Below are positions 11,143 through 18,599 of a DNA stretch of 23,979 bases, one piece after another. Origin of the DNA: DATGIQ01 sp035295665. Its GTDB lineage: Bacteria > Planctomycetota > Planctomycetia > Gemmatales > Gemmataceae. The position numbers and the translations under genes were made by a program. The stretch spans positions 1-23,979 of the forward strand of contig DATGIQ010000600.1 in assembly GCA_035295665.1 (NCBI GenBank), given 5' to 3'. Position 1 is the first letter of the stretch; each line of letters starts with the position of its first letter. The notes beneath the pieces were generated by a model. It was not told the origin of the DNA, made no database searches, and saw only the letters and a list, made by a program, of their open reading frames with translations.

Positions 11143-11343
11143 CTACGCAAAGTCGGTGCCGTCGCCTTCAATGACAGGCAACTCGGCGCGGAAAGCGGCG
11201 AATTCCTGGGTGATTTGATTCCCATAACTGTGAGGAAAGGGAACGACATCCCTCCGGGTGGTTAAGCGGTGTGCGAATTCGCACGCTTCAGAAATGAGGC
11301 CGCACAGTTCGTTCGCCCGGGCGGGCCGGAAATCAGAAAGCAT
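11143..11343 (-). CDS. Small hypothetical protein, 66 aa
   Basis: AGGAGG is nine bases before the ATG at 11343, which I prefer to the ATG at 11352 because that one directly abuts the ribosome binding site. The product begins MLSDFRPARANELCGLISEA and is mostly helical and soluble, with one Cys and a Phe/Pro-rich centre (VVPFPHSYGN). I do not recognise a family. It lies 136 bp upstream of the CBS gene on the same strand. A long palindrome (11397-11455) lies in its leader, so its expression could depend on that element. Confidence 0.45.
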   Translation of the reverse strand: MLSDFRPARANELCGLISEACEFAHRLTTRRDVVPFPHSYGNQITQEFAAFRAELPVIEGDGTDFA

Positions 11344-11396
11344 AGGCTCCATCCTCCTCTCATTCACGGTCCGGTTGAAGACATCCGTTTTCGTTG

Positions 11397-11455
11397 AGCG
11401 GCGGTTCGCAGAACCGCGCGCGGTACACAACCGCGCCGTTCTGCGAACCGCCGCT
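11397..11455. repeat. Long palindrome, copy 1 (partner at 21972-22038)
   Basis: The left arm begins AGCGGCGGTTCGCAGAAC and the right arm is its complement with one mismatch over about 24 bp. Each arm also contains a smaller palindrome, GCGGTTC-GCA-GAACCGC, so the DNA or RNA can fold as one long hairpin or two short ones. The side facing the small gene at 11343 carries CAACCGGACC, which is also found next to copy 2. This looks like a small palindromic repeat element rather than chance. Confidence 0.75.
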
Positions 11456-11646
11456 AAGTAGACAGCTGGAGGAAGTCATCGCCGAAGAAAGGAAACGAGC
11501 GGAGCAGCCGCATGGTCCAGTGCAGCCAGACGCGGGCCAAGCAGTATAATTCGTCCCTCCTGGCACTGCTGGGCAGCTTGGCGGGATATGGGACGGACTG
11601 GCTTTCATCGCCAGAGCCGAAGTGATATAACTTCTTACTCTGCAAC

Positions 11647-11688
11647 CACCCCCGGCAGGACTCGAACCTGCAACCGACGGATTAGAAA
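11647..11688 (-). pseudogene. Displaced 3' half of a tRNA-Arg (UCU)
   Basis: Read on the minus strand it has the anticodon loop TTTCTAA, the 3' side of the anticodon stem, a perfect T-stem (GCAGG/CCTGC around TTCGAGT) and the acceptor strand CGGGGGT followed by G. The 5' half is absent: beyond 11688 the sequence is unrelated. The 17 bases AACCGACGGATTAGAAA (11672-11688) are identical to 13672-13688, exactly 2,000 bp away. It is best read as the original tRNA 3' end left behind when an element inserted in the anticodon loop. Confidence 0.8.
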
Positions 11689-11926
11689 CCGCAAGCTCGC
11701 TTTTCAAACCGTCGTTGCAAGCAGCATCTCGATAAGGACTTACGTTGGCAGGTGAAACGCTTCCGGCTCGGCTTCATTCTTATATTTTACGGGGATTTTC
11801 GACGATTTGCTACGGCATCTCTGCCGGTGGCAGAGTTGCACGGCCAAGAAAATGCTCGGCATCGGGCAGCGAATACAATGAAGTAAGGCTTGATCGATGG
11901 CTCCCTTTCAAGAAAGGAGGCCAACC

Positions 11927-12013
11927 ATGAAGTTGGTCGAGAAGCTACTCGGCTGGCTTCTGAAGCCTAGTCTAACCCTAGCAGTTAACTCCCGCGCCCA
12001 CGGGAGGCCGTGA
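11927..12013 (+). CDS. Possible 28-aa peptide
   Basis: AAAGGAGG stands seven bases before ATG, an excellent ribosome binding site in otherwise empty DNA. The peptide starts MKLVEKLLGWLLKPSLTLAV: a short amphipathic, partly hydrophobic stretch followed by a basic tail. Such peptides can be membrane-active or leader peptides. The only support is the start signal, so this is tentative. Confidence 0.35.
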   Translation: MKLVEKLLGWLLKPSLTLAVNSRAHGRP

Positions 12014-12169
12014 CCAGGTTGCCTCGCTTCTGCTGGGACTGGGTGCTCGAAGGGCGGCTAATTCGCGGCAGGCGACCTGGAGCTTCGAGTGCCTGACATC
12101 TATAGACGATGACTAGAATGATGATAGCTCGATTAGGGGGGAGCCTATTCGGCACAAGGAGGCATTGCG

Positions 12170-12463
12170 ATGAAGCAAGAAGACCTGATGCATGAAATTG
12201 AAGGTGTTGTCACGAGGGTTCTTCCGCTCGTGCCGAAGGATAAAGCCATTGGAAAGAGCGATTTTCAAGTCGTTCTCAATGAGATTCTGGCGTGTCTGCA
12301 TGAGAATACGAAGATCGGAATCGATGCCATAGCCCAGAAGACAAACAAGGTTATCAGCGATATGCCAAATGAATATGGCCATCTACCCGAAGACACAAGA
12401 TCGTGGGAAACCGTCATTGGATACTTGTACGCAAAGTATCTCAAAGAGCTAGGAAGGCTTTGA
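12170..12463 (+). CDS. Hypothetical protein, 97 aa (accessory)
   Basis: ATG at 12170 follows AGGAGG with an eight-base spacer. The product is acidic and soluble with three helical stretches (DLMHEIEGVVTRVLPLVPK, DFQVVLNEILACLHENTK, WETVIGYLYAKYLKEL). I do not recognise a family. The gene is visibly richer in A/T than the backbone, as expected for imported DNA. It is followed 11 bp later by a strong hairpin (12475-12500), so it looks like a self-contained unit inside the 2-kb insert. Confidence 0.6.
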   Translation: MKQEDLMHEIEGVVTRVLPLVPKDKAIGKSDFQVVLNEILACLHENTKIGIDAIAQKTNKVISDMPNEYGHLPEDTRSWETVIGYLYAKYLKELGRL

Positions 12464-12474
12464 ACGTAGAGGAC

Positions 12475-12500
12475 GGGGGCGGCGCTAGCCGACCGCCCCC
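12475..12500 (+). terminator. Terminator-like hairpin after the 97-aa gene
   Basis: GGGGGCGG pairs with CCGCCCCC across a 10-base loop that itself can form CGGC/GCCG. It begins 11 bp after the stop codon. No T-run follows, so the call rests on position and stem strength only. Confidence 0.45.
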
Positions 12501-12621
12501 GCTTGCACAACGTCTTCCGGCATGTGCCTCCGGCCACAGAGCTATGCGGGATTTCGCTCGTGAGGTAATCTGCGCTTTAACGACTCTCGTCACCCCCGCT
12601 GATTTCCGGTATCTTTGGTGC

Positions 12622-12939
12622 TCATGCAACCTCGCCTTCCTCTTCACCATCATCACCATCATCCAGCCAAAAATAAGGCGGCAGCGGTTCGCCAGCGCAC
12701 TTGATGCAAATCAGCATGTCGTGCTTACCGTCGATTACTTTCGCCAAGTCCTCATCCGGCCCCATGACGTTTGCCAGCAAGGCATTCCCGTCCATAAGAA
12801 TTTCCATCCCGTGCGCCCGTTGAACGGCCTTCATGTCGATGCCGAGGCGATCAACACTTATCCGCAGGAATAAGGGATGCCCGGCGTGCATGACGCCCTT
12901 CCCACAGCGGTGGCAGGGTTTGAAGTCCTTGTGCTTCAT
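12622..12939 (-). CDS. Phage-type zinc-binding small protein, 105 aa
   Basis: The start ATG at 12939 overlaps the stop of the preceding 51-aa gene (ATGA), so the two are translationally coupled. CHRC near residue 9 and CIKC near residue 78 make a likely zinc site. The centre (HPLFLRISVDRLGIDMKAVQ, then RAHGMEILMDGNALLANVMG) and the final PPYFWLDD with an acidic tail resemble small proteins found in early regions of phages and integrative elements; this is recognition from memory. It is the last gene of a three-gene unit. Molecular role unknown. Confidence 0.65.
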   Translation of the reverse strand: MKHKDFKPCHRCGKGVMHAGHPLFLRISVDRLGIDMKAVQRAHGMEILMDGNALLANVMGPDEDLAKVIDGKHDMLICIKCAGEPLPPYFWLDDGDDGEEEGEVA

Positions 12940-13091
12940 GCGGCCTCGATTTCCAGAATCTCATCGCAGTTGTCGTCGTACCGCGCCCAGAATTTCGATA
13001 AGGCAGCCTCCCGGCTGCTGGCCCGGATTCTGACGGTCAGTTTCGTGAATTGCCCTAAAATCGGGCAATAAAGGATGCAGAATTCCCTCAT
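12936..13091 (-). CDS. Small coupled gene, 51 aa
   Basis: This short gene is easy to overlook. Its ATG (13089-13091) overlaps the TGA of the gene before it, and its own TGA (12936-12938) overlaps the ATG of the gene after it, so it is locked between two genes by ATGA junctions. It reads MREFCILYCPILGQFTKLTV, then RIRASSREAALSKFWARYDD and a Cys-Asp-Glu tail ending EILEIEAA. A beta-strand followed by REAAL..F...Y and E-ILEIE looks like a small alpha/beta fold, but no family is assigned. Confidence 0.65.
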   Translation of the reverse strand: MREFCILYCPILGQFTKLTVRIRASSREAALSKFWARYDDNCDEILEIEAA

Positions 13092-13330
13092 GCGGCTTCT
13101 TTACCCGTACTCTCGGCCGTAAAGAAACGCTGCCCCTTACCGGACACGGGCTTCACGGTCATGTAATCGAACCCCAACTTGTCTCCGAGCATTTGCCACG
13201 CCCGATTCGCATTCTCTTGCGGACTGTCAAACATTGGCGTTCCGCCGGTCAAGAACATTACCGGAGTTGGCTTGCAGGCTTTGAGGAGCTCCTTCAAATC
13301 ATCTTCCGACATTTCAAATTCCTTACGCAT
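13088..13330 (-). CDS. Phage-type conserved small protein, 80 aa
   Basis: Start ATG at 13330 with AAGGAGG upstream; the frame extends further but the ribosome binding site fixes this start. After a helical acidic N-terminus (MRKEFEMSEDDLKELLKACK) comes PTPVMFLTGGTPMFDSPQEN, ANRAWQMLGDKLGFDYMTVK and a final GKGQRFFTAE. The SPQENANRAW..LG...GFD.MTV pattern matches a small protein often seen in phage and prophage genomes, by memory; its function is unknown to me. It heads the coupled trio and probably carries its promoter in 13331-13440. Confidence 0.65.
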   Translation of the reverse strand: MRKEFEMSEDDLKELLKACKPTPVMFLTGGTPMFDSPQENANRAWQMLGDKLGFDYMTVKPVSGKGQRFFTAESTGKEAA

Positions 13331-13646
13331 TTTTTCCTCCTTCAGCCCCTCTGCGCAGCGGACGCGAGACGATTGCTGACGACAAGCGCCCGCTGCGGAG
13401 AAGAGCCAATGTGGATGGGAAAAGTCGTCAGCATGAGGGGACGCTAGCACGGAAGATCATGCAAGGCAAGGAGTATCGGCGATACTACCGGAAAAGAGCA
13501 ACGGATTGCTGCTCCGTTGGTTGACGCATCTCTGCCAGAACGCCAAAATCAAAAGTGACAATCAGGAAACGACTTACGCCATTGACCATGCTGAAACGGG
13601 GCAGATTATCTCTGCCACTTCAGAAACGCGAATCGACGTAAGTCAT
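13331..13646. other. Non-coding stretch between the small-gene trio and the tRNA
   Basis: No convincing gene is present. It should hold the promoter of the trio (near its left end) and the 3' end of the tRNA transcript. GGCAGA-TTATC-TCTGCC (13600-13616) is a 6-bp hairpin some 30 bp past the tRNA 3' end, a possible tRNA terminator. GACTTACG (about 13571) and CGTAAGTC (about 13637) form an 8-bp inverted repeat about 60 bp apart. Confidence 0.4.
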
Positions 13647-13720
13647 TACCCCCGAAGGGACTCGAACCCCTAACCGACGGATTAGAAATCCGTTGCTCTG
13701 TCCATTTGAGCTACGGGGGC
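13647..13720 (-). tRNA. tRNA-Arg (anticodon UCU), integration target
   Basis: The cloverleaf is complete: acceptor GCCCCCG/CGGGGGT (with a G-U first pair), D stem GCTC/GAGC, anticodon stem ACGGA/TCCGT with loop TTTCTAA, a five-base variable region, T stem AGGGG/CCCTT around TTCGAGT, and discriminator A. The anticodon bases are at 13684-13686 and read UCU. CCA is not encoded. Its 3' half is repeated 2,000 bp to the left and its 5' half 7,996 bp to the right, so this copy is probably a hybrid made by two integration events. Its upstream DNA, including any promoter, belongs to the right-hand element. Confidence 0.9.
13682..13688. other. att core in the tRNA anticodon loop
   Basis: TTAGAAA is where the two flanking repeats overlap: the left repeat covers 13672-13688 and the right one 13682-13723 (one mismatch, at 21684). 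Recombination in or next to the anticodon loop explains all three copies. Anticodon loops are a well-known crossover site for tyrosine integrases. Confidence 0.7.
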
Positions 13721-13776
13721 AAGTGCATGCAAATTCAAGACTTGCGCTGATTTATCAATTTCTCTAATTGGCTTCA

Positions 13777-13796
13777 CTACGCCCCTTACTACGCCC
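13777..13796. repeat. Paired direct repeats CTACGCCC (left end of the 8-kb unit)
   Basis: CTACGCCC occurs at 13777-13784 and 13789-13796, about one helical turn apart, roughly 90 bp from the core. The same pair occurs near the other end of the unit (21586-21603). They fit arm-type integrase binding sites. Between here and the tRNA no gene is seen; on the minus strand TTGATA followed 16 bases later by GAATTT is a weak promoter candidate for the tRNA. Confidence 0.5.
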
Positions 13797-13881
13797 GCCT
13801 CTTCCGTACAATTGATAAAGAAGGCCAGCCTGATGTCAGCAGGCCGGCCACAGACACACTCGTGCATCTGGAGTGCAGAGC

Positions 13882-15084
13882 ATGTCCAAATGTCATTCTA
13901 CGAAACCACCGCATACCAAGCCAGCGAAGCCCTATGCCAGCTACCCGCTCTACGCCCACAATGCGGGCGTATGGGCGAAGAAGATCCGTGGCCGCGTCCA
14001 CTACTTCGGAGTCTGGGCCGATCCGGACGGAGCCTTGGCCAAGTACCTGGAGCAGAAGGACGCTCTCCACGCCGGCCGGACACCACGTCCGGACACGGAG
14101 GTCATTACAGTCAAGGAGCTGGCCAACCTGTTTCTAAACCGCAAGCAACAGCGGGCGGACGTGGGTGAGTTGTCGCCGCGAACCTGGAAGGACTACAAGG
14201 ATGCCTGCGATGAGATCGTGGCAGCGTTCGGCCAGCAGCGGCTGTTGGCGGATCTGGCTCCCGACGACTTCGGAACCCTGCGAAACAAGCTCGCTCAGAA
14301 GTTTGGCCCGCACCGGCTGGCCAAAACAATCCAGTGCATTCGCAGTGTCTTCAAGTTTGCCTTTGAAACCGGCGTCTTGCCGGCGCCTATCCGTTATGGC
14401 ACAGAGTTTCAGCGGCCAAGTAAGAAGACGTTCCGTTTGCACCGCGCCAAGCAGGGTTCCAAGCTCTTCACGGCTGAGGAAATCCGCCGGATGCTGGATA
14501 AAGCTGGTACGCCGCTGCGAGCCATAATCCTGCTTGGCATCAATTGCGGCTTCGGCAACTCGGACTGTGGCAACCTGCCGCTGTCCGCCGTGAATTTAGA
14601 GACGTGCTGGGTAGACTATCCGCGTCCGAAGACTGGCATTCCACGCCGTTGCCCGCTTTGGCCGGAGACTGTGCAGGCACTGCGGGAAGCCATTGCCAAT
14701 CGGCCAGAGCCGAAGCGAGAGGAAGATGCTGCACTCGTCTTCATCACGAAACGCGGCTTCGGCTGGGCAAAGGACATCGCCGACAGCCCGGTAACGAAGG
14801 AAACGCGAAAGCTGCTGAATTCGCTGGGCATCAATGGCCACCGGAACTTTTATTGCTTGCGGCACACATTCCGAACGATTGCCGATGAGGCCAAGGACCA
14901 GCCGGCGGCCGACTACATTATGGGGCATGAGACATCACATATGTCCTCCGTGTACCGCGAGCGCATCCGCAATGAGCGGCTGCGGACCGTGGTCGAGCAT
15001 GTCAGACTGTGGCTATTCGGCGACGAAGGAACCAAGCCGGTGGCTGCTGGGATGGACCTTCGGGTTATGCAGCCATCCGGGTAG
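13882..15084 (+). CDS. Tyrosine recombinase (integrase), intact copy
   Basis: ATG at 13882 has GGAG ten bases upstream; the product has 400 residues. It has an N-terminal segment (PYASYPLYAHNAGVWAKKIR), a SAM-like core-binding region around residues 70-170 (LANLFLNRKQQ... DDFGTLRNKLAQ) and a catalytic domain from about 190. Catalytic landmarks: K in RPKTGIPRRCPLW (near 250), LRHTFRT (near 325), MGHE (near 345) and the nucleophile Tyr in SSVYRERI. The first catalytic Arg, usual in the T.LR.SEL box, aligns with Gly in NCGFGNSDC, and the His of HxLR is Tyr (YCLR). I recall this variant as common in planctomycete integrases. It lies 161 bp from the 5' end of the tRNA and probably moves the 8-kb unit. 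Confidence 0.9.
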   Translation: MSKCHSTKPPHTKPAKPYASYPLYAHNAGVWAKKIRGRVHYFGVWADPDGALAKYLEQKDALHAGRTPRPDTEVITVKELANLFLNRKQQRADVGELSPRTWKDYKDACDEIVAAFGQQRLLADLAPDDFGTLRNKLAQKFGPHRLAKTIQCIRSVFKFAFETGVLPAPIRYGTEFQRPSKKTFRLHRAKQGSKLFTAEEIRRMLDKAGTPLRAIILLGINCGFGNSDCGNLPLSAVNLETCWVDYPRPKTGIPRRCPLWPETVQALREAIANRPEPKREEDAALVFITKRGFGWAKDIADSPVTKETRKLLNSLGINGHRNFYCLRHTFRTIADEAKDQPAADYIMGHETSHMSSVYRERIRNERLRTVVEHVRLWLFGDEGTKPVAAGMDLRVMQPSG

Positions 15085-15180
15085 AATCGCAGCATGCGGG
15101 TAGGCGGCTGATCACCGCCGCAGGCCCAGCCGGCCGACTAGGAATCGTCTTCGCCTACTCGCCGGCTGTGGCCGCCCACT
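15085..15180 (+). repeat. Sequence shared downstream of both integrase copies
   Basis: The bases after the integrase stop (TAGAATCGCAGCAT, CGGGTAGGC, GCAGGCCCAGCCG, TCTTCGCCT) recur in the same order after the decayed integrase at 22481-22565 with scattered changes. The relationship between the two elements therefore extends beyond the coding region, which supports two related insertions rather than capture of one gene. Confidence 0.6.
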
Positions 15181-15199
15181 GGAAAGGAAGGCGACAAGC

Positions 15200-16027
15200 A
15201 TGTCGGATCACTCCCCAAAAGAGCACAAGGCACGTATCGAACGGGTAAGAGCAGAGGTAGCGAAGCACCAAGCCGAGTTACAGGCGCTTGCCGAAGGGAT
15301 CGCTAAGCCCGAGTTTAAGATGCTCCGCGAATCGCTAACCAGGTACCCTCGGATAAGGGAAACCTGGACCTTGCTGGCTTCGTGCGGGGAAGATGAGTTT
15401 CAACAGGTGTTCGGTCGGCTACCACAAGGAGAGGAACTGTACCTCTGCTTTGCCCGGCGACTCATCGATTGGGTGAAAGCCTTGATTGAAGTGAACTGGT
15501 GGAGACACGTGGAAGCTCTTCCCAGCAGTGACGAAGCGAAGCAGGAAGCCGTCTACCTCTGCCAGCTCGCGAAGAACGGGCGAGAACAAGAGATGGTTAA
15601 CAGAATCCAGGAATATGGTCCTAACACCGATCTGGCTGCATTCGGCGCGAAAGTATGCGAATGGCTCCAGGACCAGGACGGCTTGATGAAGGAGATTCGG
15701 CATCAGGAGCATCCGGCAAAGAAGAAGCGTACTTCTCTTCTCGAAGTGGATAGGCAAATACGAAGTGGGCAACGCAAAATCTGCCGGTTCTCCTCTCTTG
15801 AAAACGTAGAGGCTTCCGAGCGATGGACCCTGTACTGCCATAAATTGGATGGCCAGGTTACCCCGGAACGTCTTCATCGGGCACGCCTAGAGTTGACGGA
15901 ACGCACGGGCAGAAGTTTGTCGGAAATCAACAGCATGGAGTGGAGGGAATTTGTCGATGGTGTGGTTCAGCATCGGGCGAGCCCGAACGTCGAGCAGTAT
16001 GTCACCCTCGACATGATGGCCGCCTGA
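15200..16027 (+). CDS. Hypothetical island protein, 275 aa
   Basis: ATG at 15200 follows AAGGAAGG. The protein is charged and almost entirely helical. Residues 5-40 form a coiled coil (ARIERVRAEVAKHQAELQAL). An aromatic-rich segment follows (LIDWVKALIEVNWWRHVEAL near 95-115), then a Lys-rich region (HPAKKKRTSLLEVDRQI near 190) and a C-terminal part (LHRARLELTERTGRSLSEIN) that recalls a small helix-turn-helix. No signal peptide or membrane segment is present. I do not recognise a family. Its place right after the integrase suggests a cargo, regulator or mobility function, not demonstrated. Confidence 0.6.
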   Translation: MSDHSPKEHKARIERVRAEVAKHQAELQALAEGIAKPEFKMLRESLTRYPRIRETWTLLASCGEDEFQQVFGRLPQGEELYLCFARRLIDWVKALIEVNWWRHVEALPSSDEAKQEAVYLCQLAKNGREQEMVNRIQEYGPNTDLAAFGAKVCEWLQDQDGLMKEIRHQEHPAKKKRTSLLEVDRQIRSGQRKICRFSSLENVEASERWTLYCHKLDGQVTPERLHRARLELTERTGRSLSEINSMEWREFVDGVVQHRASPNVEQYVTLDMMAA

Positions 16028-16442
16028 AGTGCGCCCTTGAGGATGGACCAACTGGGGGCCATCGTTATGGTACGGCGACTTCCTCGGCTTGACGACCGCA
16101 AATGGGCGGAATTCCTTCCCTCAGCCTTCCCCCCGACGCTGCAAACTGTGCGTGATCGGGAACGAAAAGTGCCGCTGCTTTCAACACATGCCGATGGGAT
16201 GGGAGCTTCGGAAGAAGCTCATCCCACCAGGACATGTGCCAGATCGGCCTAAGACCTATCACCGTCGGGGTTGGACGGCTGCGTATTTGCACGGGGAAGG
16301 CACACCGCTGCACTCCCGTCGAGCAGGAGTACGGGCCGGCAATTAAGCGTGGACCTGCGTCTCGGGAGCCACTGGTACGGGGCGGGAAACGGCCCCACAT
16401 TCTACCGCGACCTTTGACGATCCCTTCGCGGTTCGCGACGCT
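16028..16442. other. 415-bp gap without a convincing gene
   Basis: Both strands hold open stretches, but none has a ribosome binding site or recognisable protein features. The only clear structure is an inverted repeat at 16196-16225: GGGATGGGAGCTTC and GAAGCTCATCCC with a GGAA loop and one bulged G. No T-run follows. It may mark the transcript end of the 275-aa gene. Confidence 0.4.
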
Positions 16443-18365
16443 TTAAAGCCCGTGTTGCCGCAGCACCGCGAGCAGCACGTCGTTTCCCATCTTCTGCGCC
16501 CACGCCCGGGGCGTCGCCCAGGGCTCGGCGTCCGCTTCGACCCGGTCGGCCCCCCGCTCCAGCAGCAGCTTCACCAGCTCCGTCCGACCCCACCGGCACG
16601 CCCAACCCAGCGGCGTGCTCTTGAGCAGGTCGTCCCGCAGGTCCGTCCGAGCCCTCGCGTCTAGCAGCGCCGCCGCGAACGCCGCCCGCTCCTCGGCGGT
16701 GACATGGTCGCCCATCGTCACGACCTCATGCAGGATTGTCACCCCGAATCGGTGTTGCCGGTTTGGCGGGCCGACGCGCTCCAGAATCATTCGGAAGCAG
16801 GTGAGGTAGGTGCTCCGGTCCCACTCGGGATGGCACCACGGGCCGCTCCAGTGGTTCCAGAACTCCAGCGGCGGCTTCAGGGCTCCGTACCACCGGGGGT
16901 CGCCGTGCGGCCAGTCCAGCCGTTCCAGCGCCATCCGCAGGATCTCCGGGTCGCCGCCGCGAGCGGCTGCCCCTACGAGTTGCTCCGCCACCGTCCCCGA
17001 CCCGAACCCGTCATCCGGCAGCCTCGCGTCGCCGTGCTCGGCCAACAGCCGCTCGGCGAGGTCCTTCCGCCGGTAAAAGCCCGCCATCGACGGGTTCGGC
17101 TTGCCGCCGAACCGCTCCAGAAGCGCGATCATCTTCTCGTCGCGTTGCCCGTACGCTTCCGACAGCGGCGTACCGCTTGCGTACACCTGGGCGTTCGGGT
17201 CAGCCCCCCGCTCCAGCAACAGCTCCGCCATGGCGTGCTTGCCGTATCGCGCGCATTGGTACAACGGCATCCCCCAGGTGAAGGTGACGTCATCGACGCC
17301 GTCCACGCGCGCCCGGGCGTCCGGGTCGAGGCCGAGGTTCAGTAGCAGCTTCAGCATCTCCGGCCGGTCGCAATCCACGGCGAGCCTGAGAAGCCAGCCC
17401 TGGTCGTCCTGCGGGGTCAGCAAGTCCCCCGCGGCGTGCCGCGCGCGCAGGAACGCCTCGTCACCCAGAATGATCGCAGCGCGCGGCGTGAGTTTCGCCC
17501 CGCGCCCACGCAGCAGCTCGACCATCGCGCCCATGCCCCTGGCGCGTTCGGCCGCGTCGCGCAACATTCCGGCCACGTCCAGCGGCGTCGCCCCGTCGTC
17601 CGTTCGCGCGTTGACGTCGGCGCCGTGGTCCAGCAGCCAGGCCGCGATCCGCCGAAATAGCAGTGCCGACACCAGATGCAACACCGTCCGCCGGTTACCC
17701 GGCATCCGGAACGGGATCAACTCCGCATGGCGGGCTAGCACGCCGACCGCCCCGTCCTCGTCGTCCGCCCGCAGTGCCCGCCGCAACTCCCCGAGGACCT
17801 CATCCGCGGCCGATGCGAACACCTCGCGCCGCTGTTCCTCCTCGCGGAGGATAGCGGCGATCTCGGAGTACTCGCGCTCGGTCGCTATCGTGAGCGCGCT
17901 GGTCGCGTCGTTATGTGGGCTGATCCCTGCGTGCGCGTCCGCTCCGAACTCCATGAGCAACCGCACCATCTCCGGCATCCGCCCGATCACCGCGTAGTGC
18001 AGAGCCGTAAACTCGTAGTTCCAGGCCTCGACCATGCGGACCAGCTCCGGCCTGACTTGGAGCATTGCGCGCACGTGTCCCACATCATTGGCGCGCACGG
18101 CCTCGACCAGACGCTTGACAGTCACGCCATCAACGTAGGCCTTCAGCTTCGGCCAGCTGTCGTAGCCGTAACTCCGCGCCAGCGCGAGTTGGGCGTCGTG
18201 CAGGGCGAACGTCGCCGCGTCGGCGTCGCGGTAGAATCGCTTCACTTCCGCGACGGCGCCGCCTGCGCCGGCGCAGAACGCCTCCAGCAGCTCCTTCGCC
18301 TGGCGCTTGAGCTGGCCTAAGTCCGGCTGTCCGGGCAGGGTGCGGGTGGGTAAAGGGTGCCTCAT
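16443..18365 (-). CDS. Ankyrin-repeat protein, 640 aa
   Basis: The ATG at 18365 has AAAGGAG before it. Residues 1-80 form an N-terminal domain (LGQLKRQAKELLEAF and ALARSYGYDSWPKLKAYVDG) that I know from ankyrin proteins of planctomycetes and acidobacteria. Ankyrin repeats follow almost to the end, for example FTALHYAVIGRMPEMVRLLM near 120, RTVLHLVSALLFRRIAAWLL near 225, ADVNARTDDGATPLDVAG near 250, MAELLLERGADPNAQVYASG near 380, and TPLGWACRWGRTELVKLLLE near 600. There is no signal peptide, so it is probably cytosolic and binds a protein partner. Its base composition is even more GC-rich than its neighbours. It lies in the right-hand island unit. Confidence 0.85.
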   Translation of the reverse strand: MRHPLPTRTLPGQPDLGQLKRQAKELLEAFCAGAGGAVAEVKRFYRDADAATFALHDAQLALARSYGYDSWPKLKAYVDGVTVKRLVEAVRANDVGHVRAMLQVRPELVRMVEAWNYEFTALHYAVIGRMPEMVRLLMEFGADAHAGISPHNDATSALTIATEREYSEIAAILREEEQRREVFASAADEVLGELRRALRADDEDGAVGVLARHAELIPFRMPGNRRTVLHLVSALLFRRIAAWLLDHGADVNARTDDGATPLDVAGMLRDAAERARGMGAMVELLRGRGAKLTPRAAIILGDEAFLRARHAAGDLLTPQDDQGWLLRLAVDCDRPEMLKLLLNLGLDPDARARVDGVDDVTFTWGMPLYQCARYGKHAMAELLLERGADPNAQVYASGTPLSEAYGQRDEKMIALLERFGGKPNPSMAGFYRRKDLAERLLAEHGDARLPDDGFGSGTVAEQLVGAAARGGDPEILRMALERLDWPHGDPRWYGALKPPLEFWNHWSGPWCHPEWDRSTYLTCFRMILERVGPPNRQHRFGVTILHEVVTMGDHVTAEERAAFAAALLDARARTDLRDDLLKSTPLGWACRWGRTELVKLLLERGADRVEADAEPWATPRAWAQKMGNDVLLAVLRQHGL

Positions 18366-18599
18366 GACGAACTCCTTTCCTGGCTGCGCGCGTCACGCGT
18401 GAGCCGTTGCGCCCGGTGTCCGCTCGCCCGGGCAGAAAAGAGTTCATCGAAGTAACGAAAGGCGTCAGGTCAGACTCAGGGGGACTCGGTCCTTCCCGCG
18501 GACACGGCGGCGCCCTGATGCGCCAGATCCAGCATACCAGGAGCGGCCTGTCCCCGGCTATCCCAACTGTCGACATCGTCCTCTCCAATTCATAGTAGG

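Noticed and set aside
11454..11645. Minus-strand frame of 63 codons between the palindrome and the tRNA 3' half
   Set aside because: The translation looks partly protein-like (DELYCLARVWLHWTMRLLRS), but there is no start signal and no recognised family, so I left it out.
16196..16225. Hairpin as Rho-independent terminator
   Set aside because: Strong stem but no T-run and about 170 bp from the nearest stop codon; recorded only as an inverted repeat.
17101..17997. Long open frame (298 codons) on the plus strand
   Set aside because: It lies antisense to the ankyrin gene; Ser/Arg-rich translation without motifs, a by-product of high GC.
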